Assembly: GCA_030272155.1 (NCBI GenBank)
Contig: CP126192.1
Span: 4,870,501 to 4,934,500 of the forward strand
Direction: 5' to 3'
Origin: Tetradesmus obliquus
Lineage: Eukaryota; Chlorophyta; Chlorophyceae; Sphaeropleales; Scenedesmaceae
DNA length: 64,000 nt
Made by a program: the position numbers and the translations under genes. Below, piece after piece: positions 61,501 through 64,000 of the stretch. The notes under the pieces were generated by a model. It was not told the DNA's origin. It ran no database searches and saw nothing but the letters and a program-made list of their open reading frames with translations. The first letter of the stretch is position 1. The number at the start of each line of letters is the position of its first letter.

Positions 61501-63897
61501 GCGCAAGGCAGCCCTGGACCTACAAACAGAGCAGCTGCGGCCTCGTAAGGTTGCGACAGTAGCACAGCTGGCGGATGCAGCAGAGGCAGCAGCCGCAACA
61601 GCTGTGCACCAGACCTATCCATATGGGATACCTGAGCACCTGCTGCAGCAAGAGCAGGCAGCGCAGCAGGAAGAGGAGCAGCATGCAGCAGAAGGTGCAG
61701 AAGGCTGCACAGAGCTGCTGGCAGATGGCGATGGCAGTGCAGGCTGCCACACTGCTGATGGTGACCAGTTTTCTGGTCAGAGTCCTAGCGAGTGCTTGGA
61801 TGGTGCGGCAGCTTGGCACAGCGAAGGGCTTGCAAGCAGCGTAGAGCCTGATGGCAGCGCGCCATTGCCGGAGCAGCAGCTGCTTCAAGGACAGCACAGC
61901 CAGCTGTCTGGCCAGCTGCTTGAGCCAGCAACAGGACCAGGAGTGCAATCAGCACCGCACGTCACATGGCGGGAGGAGCCAGACGCGCAGGAGGCTGCTG
62001 CTGCTGCTGCTGCCAGCAGCCATGGTGGCTGGCACGGGCTAATTGTGGACTGCAGCAGTGCTGGAGATGAGGCGCTGGGCAGCCAGCAGCTGCATGACGA
62101 GGATGCTCAAGCCTTGCTACTGCTGCAGCGCCCCAACACAGGTGATGCATCAGCTTGCTGTCTCCAGTGTCTAGCGCGAAACGCCTTCTGCTTTTGTGCA
62201 AGTAGACTGCTTTCGTGGCAGCTGGTTGCATGATCCGTATTTTAGTAGGCAACATGTTCTGTGTGCTGTGCAGGTTATGCCGTCCCCAACCACGGCACGC
62301 TAGCTGGCAAGCAATACATTCCGGAACTGCGGGGCATGTTTTCAACAGCCGTGGCAGACAGCTTGCGCCGCAGCAGACAACATACAGCAACCTGCAGCCC
62401 AGCGCATGCAAGCAGCAGTGCAGCAGGTGCTGCTGCTGCCAGCAGCAGCAGCGCTGGCGCGCAGGCTGGGCAGGCAGCCAAGGCAGTAGCAGCTGCAACT
62501 GCCAGCAGCATGTGTGCTGCTGAAGTGCCTGCAGACGTGCCACGGCCTGTGACTGTGCTGGATGTGAGCGGCGAAGTTATGGCGAGGCCTGTGCAGGTGC
62601 GTGCAGGGCCATGCCGCTGATTCGCTTGCCGCAAGCTGCTGCGACAGCAGATAGGTCACTCGCTGCAATACAAGGTTTGCAAGTGCACCGGCAAATGCAG
62701 TCCTGCAGTTGGCCAGACCTATAGGAAGTCTGCGGATCCATCCTGCAAACAATTCTATATGGCATGTACGTGTTGACATTGCTGCTGCTGCTGCTGCTGC
62801 TGCCTGCTGTGCTGCTGCAGGTGCTTGTCAAGGGCAGGGCAGACAGCACGCTGCCAGACAAGCTGTTCAACTTCCACAGCCCCGACCCGCCCGCAGACCC
62901 CAACCTCTGCATGCACGTCTTCGAGCACTGCGACGGCGCGCAATTCTGCGCTGACCTGTACGGTCACTACCTGCTGCCAAACGGCAAGCTAGCACACATC
63001 TTTCTGCCGCCAGCAGCTGCCAAGCAGGGGCACTGCGTGTCAGTGCCGCCGCCGCCAGCCACGCCGTGGGCAGCTGCAGACTGGCTGCCGCAGGATGGTC
63101 TGCCAGCAGCACCTGCTGCTGAGGTGCTTGCAGGATGGATGCAGCCGGGGAGTGCGGTCCTGCAGCTGCCGCTGCTGCGGGCGCTGAACTGGGTGCCAGT
63201 GCCGCAGGCCCCGCCGCAGCCGGCCGTGTGCAGCCTGTCTGCAACACGTGATGCAGCTACAGGTGGGTTGCTAAGGTTGTGATCTAGACCAGCAGAGCAG
63301 GTTGAAGTTTGGCCATGGTACCAGGGCGGATGTTGCTGCTGTTGTTGGAAGAAGAGCAGTTAAGAAATGAAGACCCCACCGCAGGTTGCAACGTCAGCTG
63401 CTGCAGTTACGCACAGACCCACCAGCTGCTGACCAGTGGCACCGTGTGCACTGCACACCGGATGGCGGCAGTGTGCAGTGCTACTGCCACGAAAGGCATG
63501 ACTCATCATGCGGCAGCGCTGGTATCGGGTTCATAGAGCAGCCACTTCTGCCTGATGCATCCCTTGCTTGGCCTCAGTGCTTGACATATGTGCATGCGGC
63601 TTGTCTCAAAGCTGAAAGCCACTGAATAACATGCTACATGTATGTTTTGTTGCTGCAGGTGCTCTGCAGCTTCGCCCTACGCCCCTCAGCCTGAAGGCAG
63701 TTGTGGAGGTGACGCTCGAGCAGCGCGAGTACAGGAAGCCGCTGCCATCAAAAACAGGGAAGCGTAGAACAGTGTCCACCATCGGCGCACTGCAGCAGCA
63801 GCAGACAGCAGCACCGCCAAAGCCTGCAGCTCTGCCGCGTCCCACATCAGCAGCTGGCAGCAGGGCAGCTACACAACAGCGTCCTGCAGCTGCCTGA
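52578..63897 (+). CDS. Giant armadillo-like helical-repeat protein, unknown function
   Basis: Seventeen exons keep phase over 11 kb: 52578-52619, 52712-52799, 52949-53124, 53321-53488, 53682-53918, 54124-55515, 55717-56160, 56370-57139, 57449-57590, 57744-58009, 58171-59599, 59840-60311, 60512-61234, 61428-62141, 62274-62596, 62821-63262, 63659-63897, about 2688 residues. The first exon (MPISVLTKAGDAWQ) uses a weak GTCTGT donor, so the 5' end is the least certain part. Repeated helix pairs resemble armadillo/HEAT units: AEVLAAVLLRDATAHTMFLQ, RVQLCGVAAVARMASALG, LAVWALLNISTRHEGKVVIC, VAAAVLENLTAATENTAMI. Ser/Pro/Gln-rich linkers fill residues about 1700-2400. The C-terminal part has a distinct conserved-looking domain (LPDKLFNFHSPDPPADPNLC, MHVFEHCDGAQFCADLYGHY, LLPNGKLAHIF). 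A further short exon near 63386-63500 is possible. Its divergent pairing with LRRC9 hints at a ciliary or cytoskeletal scaffold role, but this is inference. Confidence 0.65.
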
Positions 63898-64000
63898 GCT
63901 GTCATTAAGAACATAGCAAGGCGTTCTAAGACGTTGGTGCGGGCTAATCTGAAGCTGGCAGTAGCTTGGCAGTACTGTGGGCAAGATGTGTCTGGACACC

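Noticed and set aside
63386-63500. Extra exon of the armadillo-like gene
   Set aside because: Acceptor- and donor-like sites exist, but the phases already agree between 63262 and 63659 and the peptide has no clear character; left out pending RNA evidence.

Overview
The window is nuclear DNA of a green alga (Chlorophyta). Evidence: intron-rich genes with ordinary GT-AG splice sites and matched phases; pervasive GCA/CAG/CTG triplet runs giving poly-Ala, poly-Gln and poly-Ser; TGTAA motifs (the usual green-algal poly(A) signal) behind several stop codons; and products typical of a photosynthetic, ciliated-lineage eukaryote. The triplet-rich style suggests Chlorophyceae (Chlamydomonadales or Sphaeropleales); I cannot name a species. 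No CRISPR array, operon, prophage or intact transposon was seen.

I resolve thirteen protein-coding genes. I built the models by hand by joining exons whose splice phases agree. From left to right: the 3' end of an unknown Trp-rich protein (+, ends 974); a microspherule-protein-1-like FHA protein (-, 2265-4698); a small acidic-tailed protein (-, 5553-6919); an MT-A70-family methyltransferase homologue with a degenerate catalytic motif (-, 7283-10897); a secreted protein of unknown family (+, 11681-13470); a small membrane protein (-, 14708-15355); a gene-poor 1.8 kb stretch; a Gln-rich protein with a C-terminal TFIIS LW domain (-, 17166-21407); a RAB28-like GTPase with a CaaX end (-, 22025-23621); a CLC anion transporter with CBS domains in 17 exons (-, 24418-31798); a SET1-type histone methyltransferase with an RS-rich N-terminal half (+, 32360-39802); a PRISE-type reductase (-, 40425-43495); an LRRC9 orthologue in 19 exons (-, 43866-52065); and a giant armadillo-like protein (+, 52578-63897).

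There is no shared operon-style function, but themes recur. Nuclear regulation is represented by the FHA, MT-A70, TFIIS-LW and SET1 genes. Cilium-associated families are represented by RAB28 and LRRC9, the latter sharing a short divergent promoter with the armadillo-like gene. Head-to-head pairs (MT-A70/secreted, CLC/SET1, LRRC9/armadillo) and tail-to-tail pairs (first gene/FHA, SET1/PRISE) are compact.

The observations most worth checking are the replacement of the MT-A70 DPPW motif by NTGW in an otherwise well-kept domain, CTG triplet runs sitting directly in front of 3' splice sites, an internal duplication in the TFIIS-LW protein, a 34-bp duplication copying a splice acceptor, and the RS-SET1 gene structure. 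I did not find a clearly new multi-gene system.
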